The translations under genes were made by a program, and so were the position numbers. This document shows, in pieces, positions 52,029-63,207 of a DNA stretch of 64,000 bases (position 1 is the first letter of the stretch; the number at the start of each line of letters is the position of its first letter). The notes under the pieces are model-generated. The model searched no databases and had not been told where the DNA came from. It saw only the letters and a program-made list of their open reading frames with translations. The DNA is taken from positions 539,501-603,500 of the forward strand of contig JACEFZ010025810.1 of NCBI GenBank assembly GCA_014155875.1, in the 5' to 3' direction. Source of the stretch: Cepaea nemoralis. Lineage: Eukaryota; Mollusca; Gastropoda; Stylommatophora; Helicidae.

Positions 52029-53265
52029 TCAGCCCTCCACAGTAGCCTTACCTGCGAGCTTGTCAGCCCGCTCATTTCCTTGTACTCCCGCATGCCCTGG
52101 CACGAAGATGAAACTAATCTTTGCCAGCCGAGACCGCTCCAGAGACAGCAACCATTCTCTTCGGATCCACCCCATCTCTATCCTCTTGAGCATGCTCATT
52201 GAGTCGCTAAGGAAACATGCCCTAGTGAATGTCTGTGTCTCGAGCCATGCTATTGCTTTACTTACTGCCATGACTTCCATAGTCAGGCTACTTGTGGTCT
52301 CAGCAAAAGCACCAGAGTCCTCCTTCACAATTCTCCCTCCGGCCTGAGCCGTAAAGGCCCATGAGCTTCTCACATGTCGGACGACCGACCCATCTGTGTA
52401 AATGACAGCATCACCGTCTAGCGAATTCTCGAAAATCAACGCTTGTACTTCCGCCTCCACAGCAGCCGGATTTTCTTGTCTGCATTTTCTGTCTAGTTGG
52501 ATGCAAACTGAAAAGGACGTACAGAAATCTGTTGGCACTTGTAACCACTCCTCGCCAGGTTCTAAGTCCTCAAGTGAACACACCTGTTGAAGAATGTCTT
52601 CGGCTTGACCCATCCACGACCGTCCTCTTTTTAACCTGCTGCCCTTCACCTTCATAATTTCACTATGCAGTGGATGTTGTGTGTTTGCGTTAACTCTGAG
52701 GTAGGCGCGTGCTCTGCAAATTTGTATTCTGTCTTCAATGGTTGGAAAATCAAGAAGGTAGCGCATCGCCCTGCATGCTGTATCTCTTGTACATCCAAGA
52801 ATAATGCGCATAGCTTCATTCTGTACCCGTTCCATCCTTTCTATCTGCTTACGGCTGAGAGTCAGGATTGCCATTGCATACTCGAAAACAGACATGGCCA
52901 GCCCCTCGTACAGAAGACATAGATGGCGCTGCTCACAGTTTGCTGCCGCAATCACCCGCATCGCAACCAAACCCCGCTTGGCCTTGGTTATCCCCTGGTC
53001 TATGTGCTCATTATAAGCAAGGCTTCGATCAAAACGTATCCCCAGGTAATTCATTGCCTGCGTTCTTTCCACCGTCTCTGAACACAGATTAACAGTTGGT
53101 GTTGGAGTGTTGACAATATGATTATTCAACGAGAACCATGTCACTGTTGCCTTTGTTGGGTTGACCATTGCCCCAGCTTCAACACACCAAGTACTTATGC
53201 GATTGAGTTCGGTTTGTAGTTCCACAGCAACCTGATTCCTATCCTTCCCTGACGATACACTAAAA
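52029..53265 (-). pseudogene. LINE family 1 ORF2, thumb and RNase H open segment
   Basis: Longest open part of the element, about 410 meaningful residues after the frameshift near 53260 (KDRNQVAVELQTELNRISTW). All four RNase H catalytic positions are visible: D in IYTDGS, E in TMEVMA, D in LSDSMS, D in ERADKL. The stop at 52029 cuts off the last ~90 residues, which continue in frame-shifted form to LRALLEGG. Confidence 0.85.
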
Positions 53266-53863
53266 CATCGTCGGCATATGACAGTGTCCTCCCCGGTCCA
53301 TTGATCTGCTCGCTGGTGATTCTCACAGTGTAGGCGTTGAACAGTACCGGAGATAATGGTGATCCCTGTGCTAGGCCAGGATATATTTTTGTTGGTTCCG
53401 AAGTCCAACTGCCACATCTAAAAACTACTTTCCGTTGGAAGAGGGCTACAGTGATCCAACTAAGGAGGAATGGACTTATATTGAGTTCAAGAAGCTGAAG
53501 TATTAAAAAATCCAATGGTACTCTGTTGTACGCGTCCTCTAGATCAATCGCTGCAGCAAAGGTTTCAATGCCTGAGTGGAAACCTTCATAGACATCATGG
53601 GCAAAAACTGCTGCATTGGTCCAGGTTTCTCTTTTTGGACGGTACCCACCCAGGGTAGGTGGGAAAACACCTTGCCTCTCTAGCTGGCTTGATATTTTTC
53701 TGGCAATTAACTTCTCCAGCAGCTTGCCTATTGTATTCTGCATGGTTATAACTCGATATCCCTGAATTTGTGTGTGGTCTTTGCCAGGCTTCGGCAAGGG
53801 AATCAGATAGCTGTGTAACCACTCCTCCTTGATGCTAGCACTCCCTATACTGTTGTTGTACAT
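53195..53863 (-). pseudogene. LINE family 1 ORF2, reverse transcriptase open segment
   Basis: Fingers and palm with AAIDLEDAYNRVPLDFLI (motif A), GLAQGSPLSPVLFN (motif B) and LSYADDVLVY (motif C). The last ~20 residues are out of frame because of the single-base break near 53260. Confidence 0.88.
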
Positions 53864-55195
53864 GTCTGCTAGTTTCTCTAGCTCGTTGTCGGTACACCTA
53901 TTGATGTCGTCGTATCTTATGCCATCTGGCCCTGGAGCGCTGTTTTTTTATCGTCGAAGCACAATCTTGATTTCTTTCACTGTCACTGTGTCTTCATCCG
54001 AAATGTTCTGGGCCTTGCACCTGTCTGAGATGACCTCCTTGGCAATGATTTCGGCCTCCTATGTCTGTCTCGTTGCTCTGCTCAGATAGCGTTCAAAGAG
54101 GGCTTTGCCCTTGTCCTCGTCAGTCCTAGGCCAGAGGATCTTGGAAGTCAGAAATGCTCTTATTCTTGACTACCCCACTCATGCTTTTATGTAGTCGCCA
54201 GAACAATTTCAGTGACTTGTCTGTGCTTAATCTTTGACATACCTCTGCCCATTTTTCACTTGTAACCACCTTGACCAGTTTTTTTTAATAGCTTACTTTT
54301 GTGTGCATCTCTCTTTCTAAGTGCATGCAGGGACTAGGATGGCCAGCTCTGTTCTTCTTGGCATTTTGCCATCTCCTTACAGCACTACGCTTATCCACCC
54401 AGGCCTTCTCCACCTCAAAATTCCACCAAGGTGGCTGCTCCCAGCTTCTTTTCCTGCCCTGAAGCTTTCTGCGCTTGTCACGTCTTATTTTACTCACCAC
54501 ATCTTGCCCTGTACTGTCATACTGGAAAGTCTTGACCGTTAACTTGTGCTGCCTGGTTCTGCCTTTCTCCACCAATATACTTGCAAGGGTGGTGGTCGCT
54601 GCCGTGGTGCCCTAGGCCACCCCATCTACACACTGTAGTGAGTGAAGGAGAAACCAGCGCCAGGTCAATAGCACTGTCCTCATCACCTGGGCGGCTTGCT
54701 GTCCTGGTGACACAGCCACTGTTGATACAAACCAGGTCAATGGTTTCAAGTGCAGTCTCGAGCTCGAGTGTTAGAGGAAATGTTTCCCCATGATATGCCT
54801 TTAGAGTTGAAATTGCCACAGAAAATAACATTTCTCTCCTGACTTAATATTTCACTTAAAAACTGCCACTTCTGGGAATCCATACTCGCGTTGCGGGCGT
54901 AAACATTAAACAACACGAATGGTAGACCAGGATTGAACTCTTACCGCCTGTATTTGTATGTCGTCACTGTCGCAACTGGACATGTCTAGCTGTGACGCCA
55001 CCATACTGTCGCGGATGAGAATCGCCTATTTATTCTTGTATCACACTGTGACATATCTTTCTTCTTTGAGACGACCATAATCTTTGTCTTCTTAAATTTA
55101 ATCCTAACCTTAGTTGTTCACTGTGTACAATAACAGTGTCTACTGAATGTTGCAAATCCTGTTCATTGTCTGCCATCTAACAACCAACATAATAA

Positions 55196-55960
55196 CAAAC
55201 CAATATTAAAGACCTAAATAACCGATCATCCACCAATCAACTAACCAACACCACCCTATCCATCCACCAATCAACCAACCTGTCTGCCCACCAACCAACC
55301 AACAACCACCCCTCCCTCTGTAATCTCCAATAACACAGCTTGTCTCTTAATCAACTTGCAAGCTGTAAACCGTAGGACTGTAATACTCATCAATATCGGC
55401 TTATACAGACCTCAGCTGCACATTGTTCAGCCTACTCCCCAGTTCTCTAGTTGGTTGTTCATGGCTTCGACACCCCAGTGTCTGGTGTGCTGATTTCAAT
55501 ACAGTTAGACATTTGAAATTTGGAATTGATTTCTTTACAGTGAAAATAAAAAGTCTGTCTAAACGAAGGAACAGAACGCAATTTCACACGTGGTTTGTTT
55601 CAGAGAGGTTTGTGTTGATGGGGGGTATATCAAAAGAAAACATCATTAGCTGTATTTATTCTGGCGATGAATATTTCCATTTGGTTTGTCTGGTTTACAC
55701 AGATGGATATTCCTGAGTGTATGAACAGTGTGATTGAAGGTAAAATTTTGCTTTCAGTTCTGCTGTCGTCGGTTCGAATCCAGATGACTGCTTGGATTGG
55801 ACACCCAACGGTCATGTGGTTACCCATCTTGCTCTATTCGACACGTGGAATGTCTAATTTATGGAGACGGTGATCATGTGCGAATGGTGAATATGACAAC
55901 TCAGTGATCGGCATGGACAAACGATGATGAAGATAACAGGAGGCACGTGAAACTTATTTC
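55196..55960. other. CAACCAA-type array segment 3, then unassigned sequence
   Basis: 55196-55310 has CAACCAACC/AACAACC units; 55311-55960 holds nothing recognisable. Confidence 0.5.
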
Positions 55961-55974
55961 AATATAAAGTGGGC

Positions 55975-55975
<1 letters not shown>

Positions 55976-56037
<62 letters not shown>

Positions 56038-56145
56038 AAGAAGAAGAAGAAGAAGAAGAAGAAGAAGAAGAAGAAGAAGAAGAAGAAGAAGAAGAAGAAG
56101 AAGAAGAAGAAGAAGAAGAAGAAGAAGAAGAAGAAGAAGAAGAAG
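55976..56145. repeat. (AAT)n-(GAA)n compound microsatellite
   Basis: AAT run to 56033, then GAA run to about 56145. Asn/Lys- and Leu/Ile-rich frames are artefacts. Confidence 0.97.
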
Positions 56146-56485
56146 GAAGATGAGGAGGGAAGGGAAAGAGGAGGAAGGGGAGAAACAGGAGAAGTAAATC
56201 ATATTGGATAATTTGTATTTCACAGACCTGGACTAAAACAAATGTCCCGTCAAAAGACGGTTCAAAAACGAGAGAAAGTCATTAAGCAACAGGAATTTAT
56301 TATAAAGTGCACAGAAGAGTAGGGACAATGAAAAATCTTATTTCAGGACACAAACTGGCTCTTAAGCAATATCCCCATGTAGGGGTCGTGAAGATCGAGC
56401 AGTTTATGTATGCACAATAGCCATTACAACATGTCAGCACCACTATTGAATTGCACCGTGGAAGAACAAAGTGGTGTTCTTCGTT

Positions 56486-56513
56486 GTGTGTGTGTGTGGG
56501 GGGGGGGGGGGGG
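56486..56513. repeat. (GT)n and G-run
   Basis: GTGTGTGTGTG followed by about 17 G. G-run length is likely error-prone. Confidence 0.9.
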
Positions 56514-56529
56514 GCAGTGGGTGTGAAAC

Positions 56530-57150
56530 ATACAACATAATGATGGTTCAGTATGGAGACAGTTATTTGAGTCAGGAGATAGCGTATGAATGGGTAGAAA
56601 GATTTTAAAATTGAAGACAAAGCGTCATTGATGAACTGAGTAGTGGGACACCTGCAAGTGTGGCAACTGACACAGTAAAATTACAGCTAGTCGCTGAAAA
56701 CAGGCCACTACTATTGATACAATTGACGCCAGTGACGGTGCTGATTAAAAAATTGCCCATGATGACCTCGATTATGGAAAAGTGTGTAGCAGATGGGAAC
56801 CATGACCTCTTTTCGATGATCACAAATGTGCACGGCAACAGTTTTGTCAGGAGCATTTGGTTGTCACATGCGTGAGAAGGAGATGTTTTTCTCCATCAAA
56901 TTATGACACGGGACACGTATTGTTTCTGCACGACAACACTCGGCCTTCATACAGCTGCGCACACAGTGGATACATTACTAGCTCTGACATGTGGTGTCTT
57001 GAAACATCCAGCAAACAGTTATAGTCTGTGCGCCATGGGACCTTCACTTGATTGAACCCTTTAAAGAGCATTTGTGGGATCAAGAGATTTGCAGATGACA
57101 CGAGGTAATGGTGGCGGTGCAAAAGTAGAGGTGGTGGTGCAAAATTAGTT
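56530..57150 (+). pseudogene. mariner-like transposase, heavily decayed (family 3)
   Basis: YGDSYLSQEIAYEWVERF near 56550 and a DELSSGTP-like motif near 56630 match the N-terminal helix-turn-helix region of mariners. LHDNTRP near 56930, then (shifted) HTAAHTVDTL and VLKHPA, and near 57055 EPFKEHLWDQE match the catalytic region. Many frameshifts and stops. Confidence 0.65.
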
Positions 57151-57684
57151 TAGGGCCACAGCCAAAAACTTGTTCTTCGAAGGCATCAACAAGCTAGTAA
57201 ACAGGTGCGTCAAGTGTGCTGTCAGGCAGGGGGACTATACACAAGTTCTGGTTCGCACTATCGTACCAAAGTTATTCGAAAATTCCTGTTACCTAATAAT
57301 TCCCTCTAGATATAACAGAAAAGTCCTATAACAGATGCCTGCTATGGGTCTGTGAAGTGTTAGGACAATCACATTATGTAGTATGGATGCACGGAGGAAG
57401 AGTTATTCAGTCTATGCTTCCCCTAGCGAAAGACGAGGGCTGACATCGAAGACTCGTCCGACCGCACTCATGCTAATACTAGCTTAATGTCCTAACCGTT
57501 ACACCAACGCACCCGTGTGTCCAAAAACATACTGGTAGAAAATACACATCCCCACACAGGCATTCACACACAAGAACACAGTAATGCACACATCGTAAGT
57601 AAGTACAGTAAGGGTCCCCATTACACGCTACTTGGCGTATGGTTCTATACCCATACTATAATAGACCAATCAGCTCTCGGTGGA
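57151..57684. other. unassigned sequence
   Basis: Nothing recognised. Confidence 0.4.
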
Positions 57685-57763
57685 TGGTGTGGGCAGTATC
57701 AGGCCGACCGCCTTTACTTCCCAAGACATTTTCTGGTACCCATCTTAGGCCGGGTCGACCTGG
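57685..57763. repeat. dispersed repeat, copy 1
   Basis: CCGCCTTTACTTCCCAAGAC, TTTCTGGTACCCATCTTAGG, GGGTCGACCTGGGA; second copy at 58599-58682. Could be part of another SINE; no promoter boxes seen. Confidence 0.75.
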
Positions 57764-58026
57764 GAGTTTTTTTTTAATTTTTTTTTTTAATTCGCATATC
57801 CTTTACAGGACATCGCTGTCAACAGCAGCATCTTTCAGCTGTCTGTTGATATCTTGGCAAGATTACGCTCAGTAGTTTGCCATTGCTTTCCGAGCCATTG
57901 CTTTTCTCAGTTATCCCGCAAGTCACCAGCGGGGTAGAACAGCTTCCAGTTCTCGCCCGCTACGAGACTCAGCGTGATAAACGGGATTACGGAGAATGTG
58001 GTGTAACCCCTCGGCCAGAGAGACCG
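57764..58026 (-). mobile_element. family A SINE
   Basis: Full length in reverse with T-runs (poly-A tail) at 57769-57788. Duplication CGACCTGG at 57756-57763 and 58027-58034. A 13-bp GAGCCATTGCTTT segment is duplicated internally near 57890. Confidence 0.9.
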
Positions 58027-58598
58027 CGACCTGGCAGTCCAGGTCAATTTTACATATTCACATGTGCACACAAACCATACACACACACAACACACGGTTG
58101 TTTCATTATACTGCACATGCAGTTTCCGTGGTCGCGGATGATTCGTGTTTGGTGAGGAAGCGTTTAGCAAATAAAATCAAACTTCAAGAAACATCTAATC
58201 AATGGGGTTTAAAAAATCGCGGTACCTACACAGCGAGGAAGTTCCAAAACAACAACAACAACAACAACAAACAAACAACAACAAACAAAAACAACAACAA
58301 CAATATATCAATTGCTCAATGTTCTTCAACGGTAAACTCGGGTATTGGGTTGTAATAATTTAATCGGGTATTGGGTGGTAATAATTTAATACTCGTGTTA
58401 ACCAAATACTCATTGTGTGTTTGTTTGTGTGGGGACTTGACCAAGGTAATTGCAAACATATTACATCTGTCAAAAAAGCAGATTCAGATTAAATTACAGA
58501 ATAACAAGCTAAAATACTAGACTGTGTGCAATAAAATACACAATCTAATACTGGGAATATGGAAGAATGGAAACATACTAGATAAACCGACACTCGTT
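58027..58598. other. unassigned sequence with AAC-rich run
   Basis: Degenerate (CAA)n at 58249-58302 and a 28-bp GGGTATTGGGT(T/G)GTAATAATTTAA duplication near 58341 and 58364. Confidence 0.6.
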
Positions 58599-58682
58599 GG
58601 CTGATCGGGTCAGTACCACGTCAACCGCCTCTACTTCCCAAGACATTTCCTGGTACCCAATTTCGGCTGGGTCGAACTAGGA
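58599..58682. repeat. dispersed repeat, copy 2
   Basis: CCGCCTCTACTTCCCAAGAC, TTTCCTGGTACCCAATTTCG, GGGTCGAACTAGGA; see 57685. Confidence 0.75.
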
Positions 58683-60310
58683 TTTGTCACATAATACTGA
58701 AGAATTTCGATCCAGATTGATGAAAGGCCTGAAAACCGCCGTTGCTAGGCGCCACAACTATTTGATGTGGGGAAATATGTTCCCCATTTCAGACACCACC
58801 GGGATTCCAGGAGAATTCCCAAGATCAAAAGACAATCGGCGGCATGTTGCCCTGCCCGGCATCAAAAGAATTCGGCATTCTGTTTGCCCTGATCTCAGGA
58901 GAATGGAGAAGGGGGCGGTGCTGTCTTGATTGAAGTCCGGTCACGTGAGTGACGTCACTCGTGCAACATTTGGCTGGGAGAAGTTAACGAAAGTTGCGTT
59001 CAGTTTGTGGATGAACTACAGATAACGGGAGTGTTTTTGTGTTCCTAGTTCTAATGGAGAAGAGATTTACGGGGTCTCCTGTGTTTTGGAAACTGTGATA
59101 AATTGTGAATTCCGACTCCGAACGGGAACACTAGCATAAGGTAGTTTATTTATAAATAGAGTTATGACTGGAACTTAGTGATAGTGTGTTGTGAGAACGT
59201 AATCTGAGAGCGTCAGCCGCAGCTGGCTGATGCCTAGCTTAAAATAGGTAGAGTTATATATCATTTCACTCGGCAGGGTAAGACCAGTGTAATGGGATGA
59301 TATTCGGTGAGATTTGAGATGGCTGGGGGGATAATGGAAATGTACAGGGTGGGATATTCCGGTAGTGAGGCCAATTGGGGCTCCTGTGTTTGTCCGTTTG
59401 GTCTTTCTTTTTCCTTGCCACCCAAATGTGACGAACGACTCTGTCTTAAGCTAGAGGGTAGTTCCAGGTTAACCAGGATAAATATCTGATTATGGCCTTT
59501 GGCCTATAATCACATATAGTGGATTGGAATAGGCTTTTTCTCTCACAGAATGTTCTATTCTCTACAGGTTCAACTGTTTAACAGAAAGAAAGTATTACTA
59601 CGAGGTGTGGACAATGCAAGTCACACTGAGTGATATTTTACGGTACCGGAGAAATTAAGGACAGCTGGGAGAGGAGGAAAATAGCAACTATACTGAGTGC
59701 AGTTATACTAATTGGCCTCGGAAATGGGATATCGTTCCAAAAATGATAGACTCATAGAAAACAGGAGTGTTATCCTGAAAAGGGCCAGTGTAGCAGTGAT
59801 TGAGTGCCCAAGGCCGTGGTTTTTATGAAACTATTAACACCTCCATAGACAATGACAATATTAGGTAGAGAGGTGGAATAACAGTGATGTGAAGTAACTA
59901 TGACTATGTCGAGTGACGATAACTTTAAGTTGCAGAGAGGTTGCAGAGTAAAGACACTCATTCAGTAACATTTTGCAACCGGACAGAAAGGTTTCTTTAA
60001 ACTCGTGTGAGATATAGGGAGATCTTCGTTGGTATCAGGATTTTAAGGAACATAATAGGTACATAGTGTGTTCCTGGTTCATGAACATTAATAGGCCATA
60101 TTCAGTAGTGGAGAACAGTCACCCAGACTATATATATCGGATTAACTCCAAGAAGTCAACCATTGTCCGGGGAGATGCGACATTCGGTGAGACCTGTTCT
60201 GAACTTACTGTGGTGTGATTTGGCATGGCCGAACATGATGAACGATCCTGAGCTCACTACTCTATTCTCACATACACCATAGAAAATACTACATATTTCC
60301 ACATGCAAAC
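58683..60310. other. unassigned sequence with CRE palindrome
   Basis: No gene or named repeat. Notable for the CRE site at 58947 followed by moderately GC-balanced sequence. Confidence 0.4.
58942..58960. promoter_or_regulatory. E-box and CRE/ATF-type palindrome
   Basis: CACGTG at 58942-58947 overlaps the 14-bp perfect palindrome GAGTGACGTCACTC (58947-58960) centred on TGACGTCA. It may belong to a promoter or an LTR; no transcript is evident. Confidence 0.4.
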
Positions 60311-60315
60311 AGTGT

Positions 60316-60319
60316 GTGT

Positions 60320-60399
<80 letters not shown>
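60316..60399. repeat. (CA)n microsatellite
   Basis: About 84 bp of CA. Confidence 0.97.
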
Positions 60400-60402
<3 letters not shown>

Positions 60403-60602
60403 ACACTTTTCTGTATTAAATGTTTTATTTTATCATTTGTTAAAATACAGTCTTGTGTGGGTGTGTTCTGAAACAATATGAAGGGAATTGTTTAGGGGTT
60501 AAAGAAGAAGAGGAAAGAGAGAGATAAGGTACCTGAGACTGACAGGGGGTATGCAGACAAAGGTCCAGCAAAAGCCCACAATAAGGAAAAGGATTTTAAA
60601 CA

Positions 60603-60752
60603 GTGTGCCTGTTGACTCCACTTCCCCCTAGGGACGACTGGCGACAGGATTCCAGGTCAATGTTTAAATTCCGCCCCGTTGCGGACTCGAACAGTTGATC
60701 CCCGGGATGACAGACGAGCGTCGTGCCACTACGCTAGAGCGGCTCCCATCCA
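60603..60752 (-). mobile_element. tRNA-derived SINE or tRNA-like relic, family D
   Basis: Minus strand: GGGAGCCGCTCTAGCGTAGTGG with A box TAGCGTAGTGG, then CCGGGGATCAACTGTTCGAGTCCG with B box GTTCGAGTCC near 60690, followed by an unrelated body ending TGGAGTCAACAGGCAC. No duplication found. A lone tRNA pseudogene is the alternative. Confidence 0.6.
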
Positions 60753-60894
60753 GTGTTATACTGGGACAACTACAACTTTTTGCTAGGAAGGCTGGGTGGA
60801 TAAACAGACTGGACCCAGACAACACTGACCTGTTAGACAGTTAGTTAATTAATAAAGTTTATGTGGTTGTTTCGGGATTTGAAATTTAAATATT
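60753..60894. other. unassigned sequence
   Basis: Nothing recognised. Confidence 0.35.
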
Positions 60895-60897
60895 GAG

Positions 60898-61386
60898 CAC
60901 AACCCACTACTGGCAACGCCGATCGCATTCTGGTATGAACCTAAGGCCTATCCACGTCAATATGGAAGCACTATACTCGAGTTTCGCCCTCATTTGAGCT
61001 CGTCGAAACAACCACATAATCTATTGATTATTGCTCACTGGATTTAGGAGGCCTGGTGTTCCTTGCTAGTGAGAAGTCCTGATCGTTTGGGTCCCATCGA
61101 TTGACGGACGTCGGTCGCGGCGATTGGGCAATCTTGAGCATAGCCTACGATGGGTAGCGTTGTGATATTCTGTTGTGATAATTTGGTGTGTCCAGTGTGT
61201 GCCGCGTGGTTACACACCCGCTTCACACGCGTGGTCCGGGACTGTTTCCGGATCCGGTCAGGGATATGCACTACTGACGAGCTCACATGAGGGCGAAACT
61301 CGAGTAGAGTGCTTCCATATTGACGTGGATAGGCCTTAGGTTCATACCAGAATGCGATCGGCGTTGCCAGTAGTGGGTTGTGCTCG
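60898..61386. repeat. long inverted repeat, ~108-bp arms, ~275-bp spacer
   Basis: Left arm (about 60898-61004) runs GAGCACAACCCACTACTGGC ... CCCTCATTTGAGCTCGT; right arm (about 61280-61386) is its reverse complement with two visible mismatches. The outer right edge abuts LINE family 2. No clear target duplication; foldback transposon or palindromic rearrangement. Confidence 0.85.
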
Positions 61387-61767
61387 CTCAGGTGATGTGA
61401 TTATCTACACAGATGGATCGGTGTTGAGAGGTAGGAGAAGAGCCTGGGGGTTCTTAGCAAAAGCCAATGGCCGACGTTTGGTGCAGGAGAGTCTGGCATA
61501 TGATACCACAACATCTAGCTTAAGAATGGAGGTGGAGGCGGTCAGTGCAGCTTTCCGCTGGATGGAGAATACGATACACACACACACACACACATCGTGA
61601 TTGTAATTGACTCACAAAGCATGCTGAGTAGGGTGAAGACAGGCAAGCTTCGTGCAGAGTGGATTGCTTCGCTTCGGAAGTCACGGGTGACAAGCATCGT
61701 CTGGATCTTTTCTCCGAGGCATGCTGGTGTGCTGGGGAATGAACATGCGGACAGATTGGCTGGCTCG
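61387..61767 (+). pseudogene. I-like LINE family 2, RNase H fragment
   Basis: SGDVIIYTDGSVLRGRRRAW, LRMEVEAVSAAFRWME, then a (CA)n that throws the frame out. The next frame has SRVTSIVWIFSPRHAGVLGN and EHADRLAGSE. The end breaks directly into RT-thumb sequence of another copy. Confidence 0.85.
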
Positions 61768-63207
61768 GAAAACATTTGCGGAAAAGTCGGCTGTTTTGTG
61801 GTGCTCTCTGGACAACAGGATTGTAAAGAGCTGATGTCCCAAGCCTCGCGATAGATGGTAGAAATGTCAGCAGAGAGAACAAACTGAAGTATCTGGGGAT
61901 CACATTTGACAGGAGCCTATCCTTCAAGGACCATGTGGAGACGGTCGTGACAAGATCTCAAAAGGGACTCAATGCACTTAAAATTATGGCTGCAATGGAC
62001 ATAGAACAGAGAATGCTTTTCACACTATACCAGCACTTGATCCTCTCAGTAATTGATTATGGATTAGGTCTGCTCACTGTCTCAGAGAGTCAGCTGGTGA
62101 AGTTAGAGCGCATACAGAACGAAGCTATGCGGGTCATTCTGGGATGCACTAGAGACACCCCAGTAGTGTGTATGCGTTACATCCTTGGTCTGCCGACTAA
62201 TGCTGGTAGGCTCAAGGTGATGCAGGCGAAGGCATACCTCAGAGTAGCTGCAGACACAGACAACCCACTGCATGAGGCGCTGGACGCAGTTAAGGGTCAG
62301 CGACTGATAAGAGGGAAATCATGGATGGCTCAGGCGGAGGATACGATCAGACAGGTGTGCCCCTTGGAGAACATTAGGCGTAGGAGAGGAGTGGGTCAGA
62401 GTGCCAGCGGAGCAGTCAGACTTGTGCAGAGTTATAATCACATTAAGCCGGGAGTGCAGGGAGTGGCCAGCAGGGGCCACGGAAGTGGAAATCCAGCAAC
62501 TAATTCAGGACAATGCTCACTCGAGTGATGTGATTATCTACACAGATGGTTCGGTGTCAAGAGGTGAGAGAAGTGGCTGGGGGTTCATAGCCAAAGCTAA
62601 TGGTCGATGTTTGGGGCAGGAGAGCCTGGCATATGATACCACAACATCCAGCATAAAAATGGAAGTGGAGGCAGTCACTGCAGCTCTCCGCTGGATGGAG
62701 AATACGACACACACACACACATCGTGATTGTAACTGACTCAGAAAACATGCTGACGAGGGTGAGGACGGGCAGACTTCGTGCGGAGTGGCTTGCTTCGCT
62801 TCGGAGGTCACGGGTGACAAGCATCGCCTGGATCTTTTCTCCGGGGCATGCCGGTTTGCTGGGAAATGAACAGGCGGACAGATTGGCTGGCTCTGCAGAA
62901 CTTGGTGGAGTATTGATACATGACAAGGCAGACGTGGTTGCGGCCTTGTGGGAGCACGTGCACACCTCGGAGGAGCAAATGGATTACCATGGTCTGGCAA
63001 GAATGAGACAACGAGGAGTGACGAAGGGATCTGGCCGACACTCAACGCTCAGAGGAAAGGCGAGACGGACTTATAATCAGATTGCTACTGGTATTATTAG
63101 TGTTGGAACTCTTCGCTGGCTGCTGAGGATGGGAACGGAGCACTTATGGGAATGCCCCGAATGCTGTGATGTCGATTCCTAAAGCAATCAATCAATCAAT
63201 CAATCAT
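61768..63207 (+). pseudogene. I-like LINE family 2, RT thumb, RNase H and C-terminus, (AATC)n tail
   Basis: Starts near KTFAEKSAVLWCSLDNRIVK, then LKYLGITFDRSLSFKDHVET and KLERIQNEAMRVILGCTRDT. A frameshift near 62395 leads to RNase H (IIYTDGSVSRGER, IKMEVEAVTAALRW). A (CA)n at 62708-62719 breaks the frame; then VTDSENML, ERAD-equivalent EQADRLAG, and the C-terminus LWECPECCDVDS. Tail (AATC)n to 63207. 5' truncated. Confidence 0.9.

Larger units (their letters stand above)
51720..55029 (-). mobile_element. I-like LINE family 1, 3.3-kb copy (EN, RT, RNase H)
   Basis: Minus-strand order. Endonuclease: QAVRV-type strand, NVYARNASMD near 54890, CGNFNSKG near 54810, GSDHHP near 54590. Linker: PPWWNFEVEKAWVDKRSAVR. 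RT from about 54060: APGPDGIRYDDINR, LIPLPKPGKDHTQIQGYRVI, AAIDLEDAYNRVP, GLAQGSPLSPVLFNAY, YADD near 53270. Thumb and RNase H: YTDGSVV, MEVMAVSKAIA, LSDSMSML, ERADKLAG. C-terminus to 51768. Breaks: stop near 53948, frameshift near 53260, stop at 52029. Tail (AACT)n. Target duplication TTAT(A/T)CTTGT at 51710-51719 and 55030-55039. 5' truncated in the endonuclease. Confidence 0.92.
50840..55195 (-). mobile_element. EN-RT LINE family 3 fragment, split by a SINE and by LINE family 1
   Basis: The minus strand starts near 55195 (ADNEQDLQHSVDTVIVHSEQ, RT thumb), pauses at 55040, resumes at 51719 with KQVNRYNYFG, then CYIEPVLVYGFGTLTISRQA, FLRKMQRIPWIDRQ, pauses at 51148 and ends by 50840 with (ATG)n. 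The coding joins at both insertion points are seamless and in frame apart from duplicated target bases. Confidence 0.85.

Noticed and set aside
61520..63045. Minus-strand frames of 135 and 162 aa
   Set aside because: Antisense shadows of the RNase H region of LINE family 2.
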